Positions 41,444 to 52,792 of a DNA stretch of 64,000 bases are shown in pieces; within the stretch, counting starts at the first letter, position 1; each line of letters starts with the position of its first letter. The position numbers and the translations under genes were made by a program. Origin of the DNA: Soehngenia sp. (GTDB lineage: Bacteria; Bacillota; Clostridia; Tissierellales; Tissierellaceae); assembly GCA_024637045.1 (NCBI GenBank), contig JAGXFX010000015.1:1-64000 (forward strand), read 5' to 3'. The notes under the pieces are model-generated. The model was not told where the DNA came from, did no database searches, and was given only the letters and a program-made list of their open reading frames with translations.

Positions 41444-42985
41444 ATGACAAAATCAATCAGGTTTTTTGACACAACATTAAGGGACGGGGAACAATCGCCA
41501 GGATGCAGCATGAACCACAGAGAGAAGCTTATGATGGCAAAACAGCTTGAAAAGCTTGGCGTAGATGTAATTGAAGCTGGATTTGCAGCAGCATCTCCAG
41601 GTGATTTCAAATCTGTAAAGACCATTGCAGAGGGAATAACAAATGCCACAGTAGCAGTACTTGCCAGAACTGTAAAAGACGATATAGACAAGGCTTGGGA
41701 GGCAGTAAAGGGAGCAAAGAAACCTAGGATTCACACATTTATCGCTACATCAGGGATACATATGGAATACAAGCTTAAAATGTCACCGGAGGAAGTTGCT
41801 GATAGAGCAGAGGAAATGGTTGCTTATGCCAGGAGTCTTTGTTCTGAGATTGAGTTTTCTGCAGAAGATGCAACACGAAGCAACACGGATTTTCTTGCGG
41901 ATATATTTGACAGGGTTATCCAAGCCGGAGCCAGCATCATAAATATCCCAGACACCGTGGGTTATACAACTCCTGACGAATTCTACAATTTTATTACTGA
42001 GATTAAAGAGAAGTCAAAATATCTGAATGATGTTGAAATATCAGTTCACTGTCACAATGATTTGGGTCTTGGAGTTGCAAACAGCCTTGCTGCCATAAGA
42101 GCTGGTGCAACCCAGATAGAGTGCACAATAAATGGTATCGGAGAAAGAGCTGGCAATGCAGCTCTTGAGGAACTGGCAATGATCCTTGCAGTAAGAGGAG
42201 ATGTCTACGATGCCAATAGTGGGATTGTGACTCAGGAGATTACAAAGACGAGCAACCTGTTAAGCAGCATAACTGGTGTCAATGTACAGCCTAACAAGGC
42301 GATCGTCGGAGCAAATGCATTTGCTCATGAATCGGGAATTCATCAGCATGGGGTTTTAAGCAACAGGGAAACATATGAAATCATGACACCTGAATCAGTA
42401 GGTCTTAGCAACAACAATCTGGTTCTTGGAAAGCACTCGGGAAGACATGCATTCAGGGACAAGGTTGTTTCGCTTGGATATGAAATAGATGACGAGCAGT
42501 TGAATATTGTCTTTGCGGAATTCAAGTCTCTTGCTGACAAGAAGAAGCAGATATTTGACAGAGATATTGAAATACTGCTGACAAAAGGAATTAAGGAAAG
42601 CAAGGATTACTACAAATTGGAGAGATTTGTTATAAACAGTGGAAACACAATTACGACAACTGCATCTGTGGTCCTGGACACACCACAGAATAAGAAGGAA
42701 GGAATATCTTTTGCTCAAGGGCCTGTAGACGCGGCTTTTAAAGCCATTGAACAGTGCATTGACAGGGAGATTTTTCTTGAAGATTATTCATTGCAGTCAA
42801 TAACAGAAGGTACTGATGCCCTGGGCTATGCAGTTGTTAAGCTTAGATACAAGGACAGACACTTTGTGGGAAGAGATGCCAGCATAAATGTAGTCGAAGC
42901 AAGCATCAATGCATATATAAATGCCATAAACAAGTTGATGAGAGAAGATGACAAGGAAGCGGAATCACAGGCCATGGCAGTTTAG
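41444..42985 (+). CDS. leuA: 2-isopropylmalate synthase
   Basis: A 513-residue enzyme condensing acetyl-CoA with 2-oxoisovalerate, the first step of leucine synthesis. HMGL-like TIM barrel motifs: FDTTLRDGEQSPGCSMN, VSVHCHNDLG-type ISVHCHNDLGLGVANSLAAI (metal His pair), CTINGIGERAGNAALEE, then HESGIHQHG. The C-terminal leucine-binding regulatory domain (about 390-510) is complete, so feedback inhibition is expected. AAGGAGG is 9 bases upstream. First gene of leuACDB. Confidence 0.96.
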   Translation: MTKSIRFFDTTLRDGEQSPGCSMNHREKLMMAKQLEKLGVDVIEAGFAAASPGDFKSVKTIAEGITNATVAVLARTVKDDIDKAWEAVKGAKKPRIHTFIATSGIHMEYKLKMSPEEVADRAEEMVAYARSLCSEIEFSAEDATRSNTDFLADIFDRVIQAGASIINIPDTVGYTTPDEFYNFITEIKEKSKYLNDVEISVHCHNDLGLGVANSLAAIRAGATQIECTINGIGERAGNAALEELAMILAVRGDVYDANSGIVTQEITKTSNLLSSITGVNVQPNKAIVGANAFAHESGIHQHGVLSNRETYEIMTPESVGLSNNNLVLGKHSGRHAFRDKVVSLGYEIDDEQLNIVFAEFKSLADKKKQIFDRDIEILLTKGIKESKDYYKLERFVINSGNTITTTASVVLDTPQNKKEGISFAQGPVDAAFKAIEQCIDREIFLEDYSLQSITEGTDALGYAVVKLRYKDRHFVGRDASINVVEASINAYINAINKLMREDDKEAESQAMAV

Positions 42986-42999
42986 AAAGGGTGAGCTAG

Positions 43000-44268
43000 A
43001 TGGGAATGACAATGACACAAAAGATAATGGCAGCACATGTGGGGAAAGAGAGTGTGACTGCTGGAGATTTTATAGAGGCAAATCTGGATATGGTACTTGG
43101 CAATGACATAACTGCACCACCTGCAATAATTGAGTTTGAAAAAATGGGTGGAAAAAGGGTTTTTGACAAGAACAAGGTAGCACTTGTTCCCGATCATTTT
43201 GCACCAAACAAGGATATCAAGGCTGCTCAGCAGTGTAAGATCATGAGAGAATTTGCCCATGGGCAGGATATAACCAATTATTTTGAAATCGGTGAAATGG
43301 GTATCGAGCATGCACTTTTGCCAGAGAAGGGAATAGTAGTTGCTGGTGATGTCATAATCGGTGCTGATTCACATACATGCACATATGGTGCTCTTGGTGC
43401 ATTTTCAACGGGAGTGGGAAGCACTGATATGGCTGCAGGAATGGTTACCGGAAAAGCATGGTTCAAGGTACCTTCTGCAATTTCCTTTGTACTCTATAAC
43501 AAGCCACAGGAATGGGTCACTGGAAAGGATATAATCCTTCACATCATTGGAATGATTGGAGTGGATGGTGCAAGATACAAGTCGATGGAGTATTCCGGTG
43601 AGGGAGTGGGGCACCTTTGCATGGATGACAGATTTACAATGGCAAACATGGCCATAGAAGCAGGAGCCAAGAATGGAATATTTCCAGTGGATCATTTGAC
43701 TGAAGATTATCTTAAGGAGCATGGAAAGAGAGAATGGAGCTCATACAGTCCAGATGAGGATGCAGATTATGATCAGGTCATTGAAATTGATCTTTCACAA
43801 ATAAGACCAACTGTCTCCTTTCCACATAGTCCTGATAATACATACAAAATTGATGACATAGCAAAAATCTCAATTGACCAGGTAGTGATTGGATCCTGTA
43901 CAAACGGGAGAATTGAAGATATGAGGATAGCTGCAAGAGTTCTAAAGGGTCGAAAGGTTGCAAAGGGGATAAGGACAATAATATTTCCTGCAACCCAAAG
44001 CATTTACCTTCAGGCGATTAAGGAAGGACTGATTGAAATATTTATTGAAGCGGGTGCCATTGTCAGTACTCCAACCTGCGGACCATGTTTGGGAGGGCAT
44101 ATGGGCATACTGGCTGAAGGAGAAAAGGCGGTATCAACGACAAATAGAAACTTTGTTGGCAGAATGGGTCATCATACATCGGAAGTATATCTGGCAAGTC
44201 CTGCAGTGGCAGCGGCATCAGCAGTAAGTGGGTTTATTGAAAATCCTGAAAATCTGGAGGTGATGTAG
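43000..44268 (+). CDS. leuC: 3-isopropylmalate dehydratase large subunit
   Basis: A 422-residue aconitase-superfamily subunit that, with LeuD, isomerises 2- to 3-isopropylmalate. The [4Fe-4S] cysteines appear in [26 protein letters not shown] and [13 protein letters not shown]. The shorter (about 420) form is the archaeal/clostridial LeuC type. The upstream GTGAG-like site is weak (AAAGGGTGAG, 5-8 bases). Lies 14 bases after leuA and abuts leuD. Confidence 0.95.
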   Translation: MGMTMTQKIMAAHVGKESVTAGDFIEANLDMVLGNDITAPPAIIEFEKMGGKRVFDKNKVALVPDHFAPNKDIKAAQQCKIMREFAHGQDITNYFEIGEMGIEHALLPEKGIVVAGDVIIGADSHTCTYGALGAFSTGVGSTDMAAGMVTGKAWFKVPSAISFVLYNKPQEWVTGKDIILHIIGMIGVDGARYKSMEYSGEGVGHLCMDDRFTMANMAIEAGAKNGIFPVDHLTEDYLKEHGKREWSSYSPDEDADYDQVIEIDLSQIRPTVSFPHSPDNTYKIDDIAKISIDQVVIGSCTNGRIEDMRIAARVLKGRKVAKGIRTIIFPATQSIYLQAIKEGLIEIFIEAGAIVSTPTCGPCLGGHMGILAEGEKAVSTTNRNFVGRMGHHTSEVYLASPAVAAASAVSGFIENPENLEVM

Positions 44269-44763
44269 ATGAACTCACATGGAAAAGTTATAAAATTTGG
44301 AGACAACATTGACACAGACCTAATTATTGCTGCCAGATATCTTTCAACTGCAGACCCAAATCAGCTGGCACAGCATTTGATGGAAGACCTGGATGCAGGA
44401 ATAAGCAAAAATATAGAGAAGGGTGATATCTTTGTCGCCGGCAAGAATTTCGGCTGCGGTTCATCAAGGGAGCACGCTCCAATTGCAATAAAGGGTGCTG
44501 GCATCAGCTGTGTAATTGCAGAGAACTTTGCCAGGATTTTTTACAGAAATGCCTTTAATATAGGCTTGCCAATAATTGAAAGCGCAGAAGCTTCCATGGA
44601 TATAAAAGATGGAGATGAAATCACAATAGACTATGAAACTGGTGAAATTGAGAATAATACAACTGGCAAGAAATACAAGGGAGAAGCGTATCCATCATTT
44701 ATCAGAAGAATAATCGAAAGTGGCGGACTGGTTGGATACGTAAAATCGGGAGGGGCAGAATAA
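44269..44763 (+). CDS. leuD: 3-isopropylmalate dehydratase small subunit
   Basis: A 164-residue swivel-domain partner of LeuC. Motifs: [15 protein letters not shown] and [18 protein letters not shown], then [15 protein letters not shown]. The length is normal for the short LeuD type paired with this LeuC form. It begins one base after the leuC stop, with GGAGGTG upstream inside leuC, indicating translational coupling. Confidence 0.95.
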   Translation: MNSHGKVIKFGDNIDTDLIIAARYLSTADPNQLAQHLMEDLDAGISKNIEKGDIFVAGKNFGCGSSREHAPIAIKGAGISCVIAENFARIFYRNAFNIGLPIIESAEASMDIKDGDEITIDYETGEIENNTTGKKYKGEAYPSFIRRIIESGGLVGYVKSGGAE

Positions 44764-44764
44764 T

Positions 44765-45850
44765 ATGACATATAAAATAGCTGTTGCAAAGGGAGATGGT
44801 GTTGGTCCTGAGGTTGTTGAAAGTGCAATGTTGATTCTTGATAAGGTCTCAAGGGTATTCGGATTTGAAATCGAGTACAAAGAGGTTCTTGTTGGTGGAG
44901 CTGCCTATGACAAGACGGGAACGCCACTCCCAAAGGAAACCTTGGATGTGGTGAAAGACTCTCACAGTGTCCTGTTTGGGGCGGTCGGGGGGCCTAAATG
45001 GGATAATCTGCCACATGAAGTCAGACCTGAAAAAGCCATATTGGGACTTAGAAAAACTCTTGATGTCTACTCAAATTTAAGACCTGGAATTCTGTATCCT
45101 CAATTAAAGGATGCATCTCCTCTGAAAAACCACATAGTCGAAAAGGGTTTTGATATTTGTGTTGTAAGGGAGCTTGTAGGCGGAATATATTTTGGCAGGA
45201 AGAGAACATGGGAAGGAGAATCTGGAGAGATGGCTGAGGATGTTGAAGGATACAGCCGAGGTGAAATTGAAAGGATTGCAAGGAAGGCATTCCAGATTGC
45301 ACAGTTAAGACGTAGAAAAGTTACAAGCGTAGACAAGGCAAATGTGCTTCATACTTCCAGACTTTGGAGAAAGGTTGTGGAAGAGGTGCACAAGGAATAT
45401 CCCCAGGTGGAACTTGAACACATGTATATAGACAATGCCTGCATGCAGGTTGTAAGAGATCCCTCCCAATTTGATGTGATACTTACATCAAATATTTTCG
45501 GAGACATTATTTCTGATGAAATAAGCATGCTGACAGGATCGATTGGTTTACTGCCTTCAGCGAGCATGGGAGATGGAAATATGGGAATCTTTGAGCCGAT
45601 TCACGGTTCGGCTCCTGACTTGGCTGGAAGGGATATAGCCAATCCAATAGGGAGCATACTTTCGGCAGGAATGATGCTGGAGCACTCATTTGGACTTGTT
45701 GATGCAGCCAAGTCAATTGAAAATGCAATAAAAAAAGTTTTTGAAGAAAAATATCACACGGAAGACGTTTTCATGGATAATGGAAAATTGGTTGGAACAA
45801 AGGAAATTACAAGGCTCGTAGCAATGAACATTGAAAAGGGTACCAATTAA
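44765..45850 (+). CDS. leuB: 3-isopropylmalate dehydrogenase
   Basis: A 361-residue NAD-dependent dehydrogenase producing 2-oxoisocaproate. Motifs: GDGVGPEVVESAM, LFGAVGGPKWD (substrate loop), LRKTLDVYSNLRP, FDICVVRELVGGIYFG, and the metal site SNIFGDIISDEISMLTGSIG. GSAPDLAGRDIANPIG is the NAD-binding end. Begins one base after the leuD stop, with GGGAGG 8-10 bases before the ATG. Last gene before the second T-box. Confidence 0.96.
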   Translation: MTYKIAVAKGDGVGPEVVESAMLILDKVSRVFGFEIEYKEVLVGGAAYDKTGTPLPKETLDVVKDSHSVLFGAVGGPKWDNLPHEVRPEKAILGLRKTLDVYSNLRPGILYPQLKDASPLKNHIVEKGFDICVVRELVGGIYFGRKRTWEGESGEMAEDVEGYSRGEIERIARKAFQIAQLRRRKVTSVDKANVLHTSRLWRKVVEEVHKEYPQVELEHMYIDNACMQVVRDPSQFDVILTSNIFGDIISDEISMLTGSIGLLPSASMGDGNMGIFEPIHGSAPDLAGRDIANPIGSILSAGMMLEHSFGLVDAAKSIENAIKKVFEEKYHTEDVFMDNGKLVGTKEITRLVAMNIEKGTN

Positions 45851-45888
45851 AAATATTCTAAATAGTTCAAATTATTTGAAAAAAGGTG

Positions 45889-45917
45889 TTGACACTATAA
45901 ATAATTAGATATAGAAT
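45889..45917 (+). promoter_or_regulatory. Promoter of the ilv operon
   Basis: TTGACA (45889-45894), 17 bases, TAGAAT (45912-45917). Confidence 0.78.
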
Positions 45918-45929
45918 AGGTTTAATTTA

Positions 45930-46243
45930 GTAAATACAAAGAGCAAAGACGGAGACAAAACTGTTGAGAGTCTGATAACAGAGAACTGATGGAAGGTGAG
46001 AGTCAGGATCAGAGGACGCAGCTATGATCACTCCGGAGCTGTCAAGGCGAAATGAGAAAAGTAGCCGAGACCGGGAGTCTTTCTATTGGAAGATGCGCCA
46101 CCGTTACATGGCTATGGTTAAAAGCTTTTGCTTTGGACCTGAAGAGTCAGTTTGCGTGAGCAAATTGTAAACCAGGGTGGTACCGCGAATGTTATCTCGT
46201 CCCTGAAATACTTATAAGTATTTCAGTGGCGAGATTTTTTTAT
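45930..46243 (+). promoter_or_regulatory. T-box leader, isoleucine type
   Basis: Stem I has an AGAACTGATGGAAGGTGAGA region and a specifier loop where ATC (Ile) is followed by A and the arm CTCC. The antiterminator has the classical AGGGTGGTACCGCG at 46174-46187. A terminator (ATCTCG../..CGAGAT around a TGAAATACTTATAAGTATTTCA stem, split here, about 46194-46236) ends in seven T. Uncharged isoleucyl-tRNA should induce the ilv genes. Confidence 0.93.
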
Positions 46244-46276
46244 CCAAATTTAAAAAAAGAAAGGGAGGAAATGAAA

Positions 46277-46507
46277 ATGACTAGAACTTTGAATGCAATG
46301 GTAAAAAACGGACCGGAGACTTTAATGAGAATTACAGGATTAATGAGAAAAAGAGGGTGTGAACTTCAAGGTATTGTATATGAAGTTGGGCTGGAAGATG
46401 CTTTATCAAAGCTTACATTGACAGTTGGAGCTCCCAGTGAGGATCTTATGGACAATATGGTTCTTCAAATGAGAAGATTCCAGGATGTTTACGAAGTTAC
46501 AGAATAG
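46277..46507 (+). CDS. Acetolactate synthase small subunit (short ACT-domain form)
   Basis: A 76-residue protein consisting of one ACT domain (NGPETLMRITGLMRKRGCELQ... VTE), the size class of IlvM and shorter than the usual 160-residue IlvN. It is expected to bind valine-type effectors and activate IlvB. ATG 46277 is chosen because GGGAGG lies 8 bases upstream; ATG 46271 is only 2 bases from it. First gene after the isoleucine T-box. Confidence 0.87.
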   Translation: MTRTLNAMVKNGPETLMRITGLMRKRGCELQGIVYEVGLEDALSKLTLTVGAPSEDLMDNMVLQMRRFQDVYEVTE

Positions 46508-46519
46508 ATTACATAATAA

Positions 46520-47527
<1,008 letters not shown>

Positions 47528-47583
47528 AGATTTGACAGTAGCTGCAAAGGGGTTTAATACAAGAATATATCGAGGTGAGGCAA

Positions 47584-49245
47584 ATGAGGTTGACAGGTGC
47601 AGACATAGTGATGGAATGCCTTCATAGGGAAGGCGTGGACACAATATTCGGATATCCCGGAGGTACTGTTATTCCACTTTATGATTCATTGACAAGATAC
47701 AGGACGCATTTCAAGCATGTCCTTACAAGCCATGAACAAGGAGCATCACATGGAGCTGACGGCTATGCAAGATCAACGGGAAAGACTGGTGTTTGCATTG
47801 CAACATCTGGTCCCGGTGCGACCAATACGGTAACGGGAATAGCTACGGCATTTTCAGATTCAGTGCCGATGGTCATAGTAACTGGACAGGTCGTTTCAGC
47901 TCTGTTGGGAAGAGATTCCTTCCAAGAGGTTGATATAACATCAATTACGATGACAATAACAAAGCATAATTTTCTTGTGAACTCAGTGGAGGATATTGAC
48001 GAGACCATGAGGGAAGCATTCCGGATTGCCGGTTCAGGTAGAAAAGGGCCTGTTCTTGTGGACATACCGAAGGATATTCTTATGACTCAAATTGATTATG
48101 AACCAACCAAAAAACATGAGGAACCAAATGATGAGAGCAATGATGGATTGGAGGATTTGAGCAGACTTGTCCAAATGATAGACCAGTCAGAAAGGCCGAT
48201 CATCTATGCCGGTGGTGGCGTGATATCATCAGGGTCCTCCGCTGAATTGCTAAGATTCGCGGAGAAGGGTGACATTCCTGTAGTATCAAGTCTTATGGGT
48301 CTTGGTGGATTTCCCAGGGACCACAGACTTTCTCTTGGCCTTGTAGGGATGCACGGTTTCAAGGAAAGCAACCTTGCAGTCTGTCACAGCGACCTTATTA
48401 TTGCCACTGGAGCAAGATTCAGTGACAGGGTAATTGGGAAAGCCGAAGAATTCGGTCCCAAAGCAAAGATAATCCAGATTGATATTGATGCAGTTGAAAT
48501 TGGGAAAAACAAGGCTGTTGATGGACACTTGAGAGGGCAAATGAAAAGAATTCTTCAGGTGCTTGAAAGCAGTATGAATAAAACCAGTCGAAAAGATTGG
48601 ATGGACTTTATAAATAATAATAGAGAAGAGGACCACTATGAAGGTCAGTGGAGTGGAGTATCAGCATTGAAAGCAGCAAACAGGATGTTTCCCGATGCTA
48701 TAGTAGCAACTGATGTAGGTCAACACCAGATGTGGACAGGTCAACACTGGGTATTTAAAGAACCAAGGACCTTCCTTTCATCAGGAGGACTTGGAACAAT
48801 GGGATTTGGTCTGGGGGCTGCCATTGGGGCGCAGATTGCCAATCCTAATGAGAGAGTCCTTCTTGTCACGGGAGATGGTAGTTTTAGGATGAACTTTACA
48901 GAACTTGGCACAGTGGCAAAATATGACCTGCCAATTCTGATCTTGTTGTTCAATAACAATTCACTCGGAATGGTCAGACAGTGGCAGGGAATGTTCTGCG
49001 ATGAACGGTATTCAGAGACTGATCTTGGAAACGAAGTGGACTTTATAAAGCTTGCAGGTGCATTTGGGATTGAAGGTATAAAAGTCGACAATGAAGATGA
49101 GCTTGAAGAAGCTCTTAAAAGGGTAGATGAAAAGAAGAGGGCATTTGTTATTGAATGCACATTTTCAAATAATCAGTGGGTGTATCCAATAGTTCCTGCA
49201 GGCAAGGCAATAAACGAGATGTTATATGAAGGAGGAGAAGTATAA
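47584..49245 (+). CDS. ilvB: Acetolactate synthase large subunit
   Basis: A 553-residue thiamine-diphosphate and FAD enzyme, first shared step of branched-chain synthesis. Motifs: DTIFGYPGGTVIPLYDSL, the catalytic Glu in TSHEQGASHGADGYAR, GPGATNTVTGIATA, and the ThDP site GDGSFRMNFTELGTV...NNNSLGMVRQWQ. The ATG at 47584 has GAGGTG upstream; the GTG at 47575 lies within that site. The gene sits between ilvC and ilvE. Confidence 0.95.
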   Translation: MRLTGADIVMECLHREGVDTIFGYPGGTVIPLYDSLTRYRTHFKHVLTSHEQGASHGADGYARSTGKTGVCIATSGPGATNTVTGIATAFSDSVPMVIVTGQVVSALLGRDSFQEVDITSITMTITKHNFLVNSVEDIDETMREAFRIAGSGRKGPVLVDIPKDILMTQIDYEPTKKHEEPNDESNDGLEDLSRLVQMIDQSERPIIYAGGGVISSGSSAELLRFAEKGDIPVVSSLMGLGGFPRDHRLSLGLVGMHGFKESNLAVCHSDLIIATGARFSDRVIGKAEEFGPKAKIIQIDIDAVEIGKNKAVDGHLRGQMKRILQVLESSMNKTSRKDWMDFINNNREEDHYEGQWSGVSALKAANRMFPDAIVATDVGQHQMWTGQHWVFKEPRTFLSSGGLGTMGFGLGAAIGAQIANPNERVLLVTGDGSFRMNFTELGTVAKYDLPILILLFNNNSLGMVRQWQGMFCDERYSETDLGNEVDFIKLAGAFGIEGIKVDNEDELEEALKRVDEKKRAFVIECTFSNNQWVYPIVPAGKAINEMLYEGGEV

Positions 49246-50166
49246 ATGACACAGAGTTATGTATTTTTCAATGGAGAGATTGTGGAGGAAAAGGATGTAA
49301 ACATAAGTATCAGATCCAAGGTGTTCAACTACGGTTTGGGGTGCTTTGAGGGAATTAGGGCATACTGGGATGAAGAAAACGGGCAGCTGTACGGATTCAG
49401 ATTAATGGAGCACTACGAGAGACTTCTGGAATCTGCAAAGGCACTGTATATGGATATTCCATACACTGCTCAGGAGCTTTGTGACATCACTGTTGAACTG
49501 TTAAAGAAGAATGAGTTCAAGACTACTACATACATAAGGCCAGTAGTTTACAAAGGATCTGAGTCACTTACTCCCACTCTTTTTGATGATGACAACAGAC
49601 TTCTAATGTATTGTCAGCCACTGGGCAACTATTCGGGAAAAACTGAATTGAGGGTTGCTGTTTCAAGCTGGAGAAGGATCACTGACACAATGATACCTCC
49701 AAGAACCAAGTCAACAGGAGCATATTTGAATTCAGCGCTGGCTTCACTTGAAGTTCTTCAGAACGGTTATGATGAGGCAATATTCTTGACCAATGACGGA
49801 AAAGTATGCGAAGGACCAGGAGAAAACATATTTCTTGTTAAGAAGGGTAAATTGGTTACTCCACCGCTTTCAGACGACATTCTCGAAGGAATCACAAGGG
49901 ATACTGTTATGAAACTAGCAGAGGAAGAGCTGGGTATGGAGGTTGTGGAAAGAAGTGTGTCCAGAACAGAGCTCTACAATGCCCAGGAGGTATTTTTCAG
50001 TGGTACTGCAATGGAGGTTACTGCTGTTGTGGAGGTTGACAACAGAAAGGTCGGAGACGGGCACGAAGGACCTGTGTGCAAGAAGCTTAAAGATATGTTC
50101 TTCGGAATAACAACAGGTGGAAATGAAAAGTACAAGAATTATTTGACACCAGTGTACGATAAATAA
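49246..50166 (+). CDS. ilvE: Branched-chain amino-acid aminotransferase
   Basis: A 306-residue fold-type IV PLP enzyme completing valine, leucine and isoleucine synthesis. VFNYGLGCFEGIRAYW, YIRPVVYKG, the PLP lysine near PPRTKSTGAYLNSALA, NGYDEAIFLTNDGKVCEGPGENIFLV and GITRDTVMKLAEEELG are diagnostic. It starts directly at the ilvB stop, with GGAGGAG inside ilvB, so it is translationally coupled. Confidence 0.95.
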   Translation: MTQSYVFFNGEIVEEKDVNISIRSKVFNYGLGCFEGIRAYWDEENGQLYGFRLMEHYERLLESAKALYMDIPYTAQELCDITVELLKKNEFKTTTYIRPVVYKGSESLTPTLFDDDNRLLMYCQPLGNYSGKTELRVAVSSWRRITDTMIPPRTKSTGAYLNSALASLEVLQNGYDEAIFLTNDGKVCEGPGENIFLVKKGKLVTPPLSDDILEGITRDTVMKLAEEELGMEVVERSVSRTELYNAQEVFFSGTAMEVTAVVEVDNRKVGDGHEGPVCKKLKDMFFGITTGGNEKYKNYLTPVYDK

Positions 50167-50179
50167 TAGGGGGTAGAGA

Positions 50180-51376
50180 ATGAAAGACAATGAGATGAAA
50201 AAGATGGGGTTTTCAACCAGAGCAGTACATGCTGGTTACAGAAAAAATGAAATGGGAGCCCTTGCAACACCAATTTATCAGACTTCAACCTTCATCTTTG
50301 ATGATGCAAGGCAAGGTGGTAGACGATTTGCGGGAGAAGAAGAGGGTTACATATATTCAAGACTTGGAAATCCGACAAATTCCCAGGTGGAGGATAAAAT
50401 TGCGAACCTTGAAGGAGGAGAAGCAGCTATATCATCTGCCTCTGGAATGGGTGCCATAACATCAGTAATTTGGAGTCTTGTATCCTCAGGTGATCATATA
50501 GTTGCTGCAAAGACACTTTACGGTTGCACCTTTGCATATCTTACTCACGGCCTTGAAAAGTTTGGAGTGGAGCTTACACTTGTGGACATGGATGATCCTG
50601 AAAATTTGAGAAAGGCAATGAGAGACAATACGAAAGTGGTCTATTTTGAATCTCCGGCAAATCCAAATATGAGTATTGTTGATATCCAGGAAGTTTCAGA
50701 TATAGCCCATGAAGTGGAAGGCTGCACGGTAGTTGTAGACAATACCTATTGCAGTCCATATATTCAAAGACCATTGGAGCTTGGAGCAGATGTAGTTGTT
50801 CATTCCGCAACCAAATATCTGAATGGACATGGTGATGTTATTGCAGGATTTGCAGTTGGAACAAAGGAATTCATGGAACAAGTAAGATTCTTTGGAATCA
50901 AGGATATGACAGGTGCTTGTCTATCGCCGTTTGACGCCTACCTAGTAAACAGAGGAATGAAGACACTGGGATTAAGGATGGAAAAACACTGTGAAAATGC
51001 TCAAAAGGTTGCAGAATTTCTGGGAAAACACCCTGCAGTAGACAAGGTTTTATTTCCGGGACTTAAGAGCTTCCCACAATATGAACTTGCAAAAAAACAA
51101 ATGATGCTCCCAGGTGCTATGATTGCATTTACGCTTAAAGGAGGACTAGAGGCAGGTGTGGAGCTGATGAATAGTGTAAGGCTGTGTACACTGGCTGTTA
51201 GTCTTGGAGATACAGAGACATTGATTCAGCATCCTGCATCAATGACCCACTCATCCTACACGGAAGAAGAGAGGGCTAAGAATGGTATTGAAGAGGGTTT
51301 GGTAAGACTTTCCGTAGGACTGGAAGATGCAGAAGATATAATTGCAGATTTGGAAAGATCATTGGATAAACTATAA
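50180..51376 (+). CDS. megL: Methionine gamma-lyase (Cys/Met metabolism PLP enzyme)
   Basis: A 398-residue fold-type I PLP enzyme. [55 protein letters not shown] and the PLP lysine in [17 protein letters not shown] fit methionine gamma-lyase, which breaks methionine into 2-oxobutyrate, methanethiol and ammonia. A cystathionine-lyase or O-acylhomoserine sulfhydrylase role cannot be excluded. It lies 13 bases after ilvE; 2-oxobutyrate is the isoleucine precursor, so the operon position makes sense as a threonine-independent supply. That link is inference. Confidence 0.85.
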   Translation: MKDNEMKKMGFSTRAVHAGYRKNEMGALATPIYQTSTFIFDDARQGGRRFAGEEEGYIYSRLGNPTNSQVEDKIANLEGGEAAISSASGMGAITSVIWSLVSSGDHIVAAKTLYGCTFAYLTHGLEKFGVELTLVDMDDPENLRKAMRDNTKVVYFESPANPNMSIVDIQEVSDIAHEVEGCTVVVDNTYCSPYIQRPLELGADVVVHSATKYLNGHGDVIAGFAVGTKEFMEQVRFFGIKDMTGACLSPFDAYLVNRGMKTLGLRMEKHCENAQKVAEFLGKHPAVDKVLFPGLKSFPQYELAKKQMMLPGAMIAFTLKGGLEAGVELMNSVRLCTLAVSLGDTETLIQHPASMTHSSYTEEERAKNGIEEGLVRLSVGLEDAEDIIADLERSLDKL

Positions 51377-51550
51377 ATAGCAGGAAATAAATTTCCCCAT
51401 GTTGAAGACAGCTTAAACAAAATGCTGAAATCTGCAGGGGGAGTTTTTTATGCCATTAAAAGGACTAAAGTTAACTTTTTAACATATGGAAAAAGGGTTT
51501 ACTTATATGATATTATTAGATTAACGAAATATATATGGAGGAGCGGAAAT

Positions 51551-52777
51551 ATGACACAATTAATTGTTACACTCGCATCATTCGGACTAATTCCATTACT
51601 TATCAAGAAGAACTTTAAACTGAGTCATTCAATACTTGCAGTAATCCTATCCATCAGCATCTTTTCGGGACTTGGTTTCTATAGACTGGGAGAAACAGCT
51701 CTTGGTGTTGTGCTTGACCAATATTCCAGAGATACGATCCTTACAGTTGCAATGATAGGGATCCTTGGAAATCTGCTGAAAAAATACGGAATTCTACAGA
51801 GAATAGTCGATTCATTGCTCGGACTGATTACAAGTAAAAAGCTTATTATGATGATAATCCCCTCCATGATTGGTATAATGGCGGTCCCTGGAGGAGCGGT
51901 ATTGTCAGCTCCTTTTATCAATAATATTGGAGAAGAACTGGATATAATTCCTGCCAGAAGAGCTGCAATAAACCTTATATACAGACATATTGCCATGTTC
52001 ATGTTTCCATTTGTTTCAGTTTTGATGTTTGTTAAAGCTGCAATACCGGTGTTGAATATATATAAAGTCATTGCATTTGGTTTGCCATTTGTTGCAGGAA
52101 CTGTAATTATCGGGTATATGCTGTTTATGAGAGGCAAGGGAAATGGTGAAAAACGTGAGAGAGATGTTACCTTTAAAAAGATTCTTGAACTGGTAGTAAT
52201 AACTTCACCCATATATATGTCAGTTGTTATAAATGTAATTACAGGATTGCCATTCTTTCTTTCCATGGCTGGAAGTGTAGTTATAGTATATTTTCTAAGT
52301 GACAAGAAAGATTTTCTTTACAGAGCGATCAATTCGATAAATTACAACACAATAATCCTGGTTATAGCAATACTGATTCTTAAGGACATCATCCTTCAGA
52401 TGGAGGATATGCTTGAGCTTATAAACAATCTTCTCATGAGAAGTCAGGGAGATATAAGAATCATGCTGATATTTACATTGGTATCTTTCTTTTTTGGCTA
52501 TATAACAGGATACCCAACATCAGCACTTGCAGTAACATTGCCATTGCTATCCATGATGGAGCTTGGAAACAATGCACTTCACATTTACACATTCTTCCTG
52601 TTGGCAGTTTCTTTTGTGGGATACTTCTATTCACCACTCCATCTGTGTCAGGCATTGACATTGACTGAAATGAAAGTCACAACTGGTGAATTGTACAAGG
52701 AATATGGACCCTATTTTGCTTTACAGATACTTCTGGTTTTTGCAACAACATTAACATTGATGGCTATATTTGCTTGA
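51551..52777 (+). CDS. DUF401 family integral membrane protein
   Basis: A 408-residue protein with about 11-12 hydrophobic helices. It resembles DUF401 membrane proteins: an N-terminal LAVILSISIFSGLGFYRLGE, IPSMIGIMAVPGGAVLSAPF, the basic RRAAINLIYRHIAMFMFP, and FFGYITGYPTSALAVTLPLL near the end. Its permease-like architecture (related to ion-transporter folds) suggests transport, but the substrate is unknown. ATG 51551 follows GGAGGAG by 8 bases; upstream in-frame codons lack a site. It lies 174 bases after megL and 15 before a dehydrogenase gene. Confidence 0.78.
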   Translation: MTQLIVTLASFGLIPLLIKKNFKLSHSILAVILSISIFSGLGFYRLGETALGVVLDQYSRDTILTVAMIGILGNLLKKYGILQRIVDSLLGLITSKKLIMMIIPSMIGIMAVPGGAVLSAPFINNIGEELDIIPARRAAINLIYRHIAMFMFPFVSVLMFVKAAIPVLNIYKVIAFGLPFVAGTVIIGYMLFMRGKGNGEKRERDVTFKKILELVVITSPIYMSVVINVITGLPFFLSMAGSVVIVYFLSDKKDFLYRAINSINYNTIILVIAILILKDIILQMEDMLELINNLLMRSQGDIRIMLIFTLVSFFFGYITGYPTSALAVTLPLLSMMELGNNALHIYTFFLLAVSFVGYFYSPLHLCQALTLTEMKVTTGELYKEYGPYFALQILLVFATTLTLMAIFA

Positions 52778-52792
52778 TGAAAGGATGATGAT

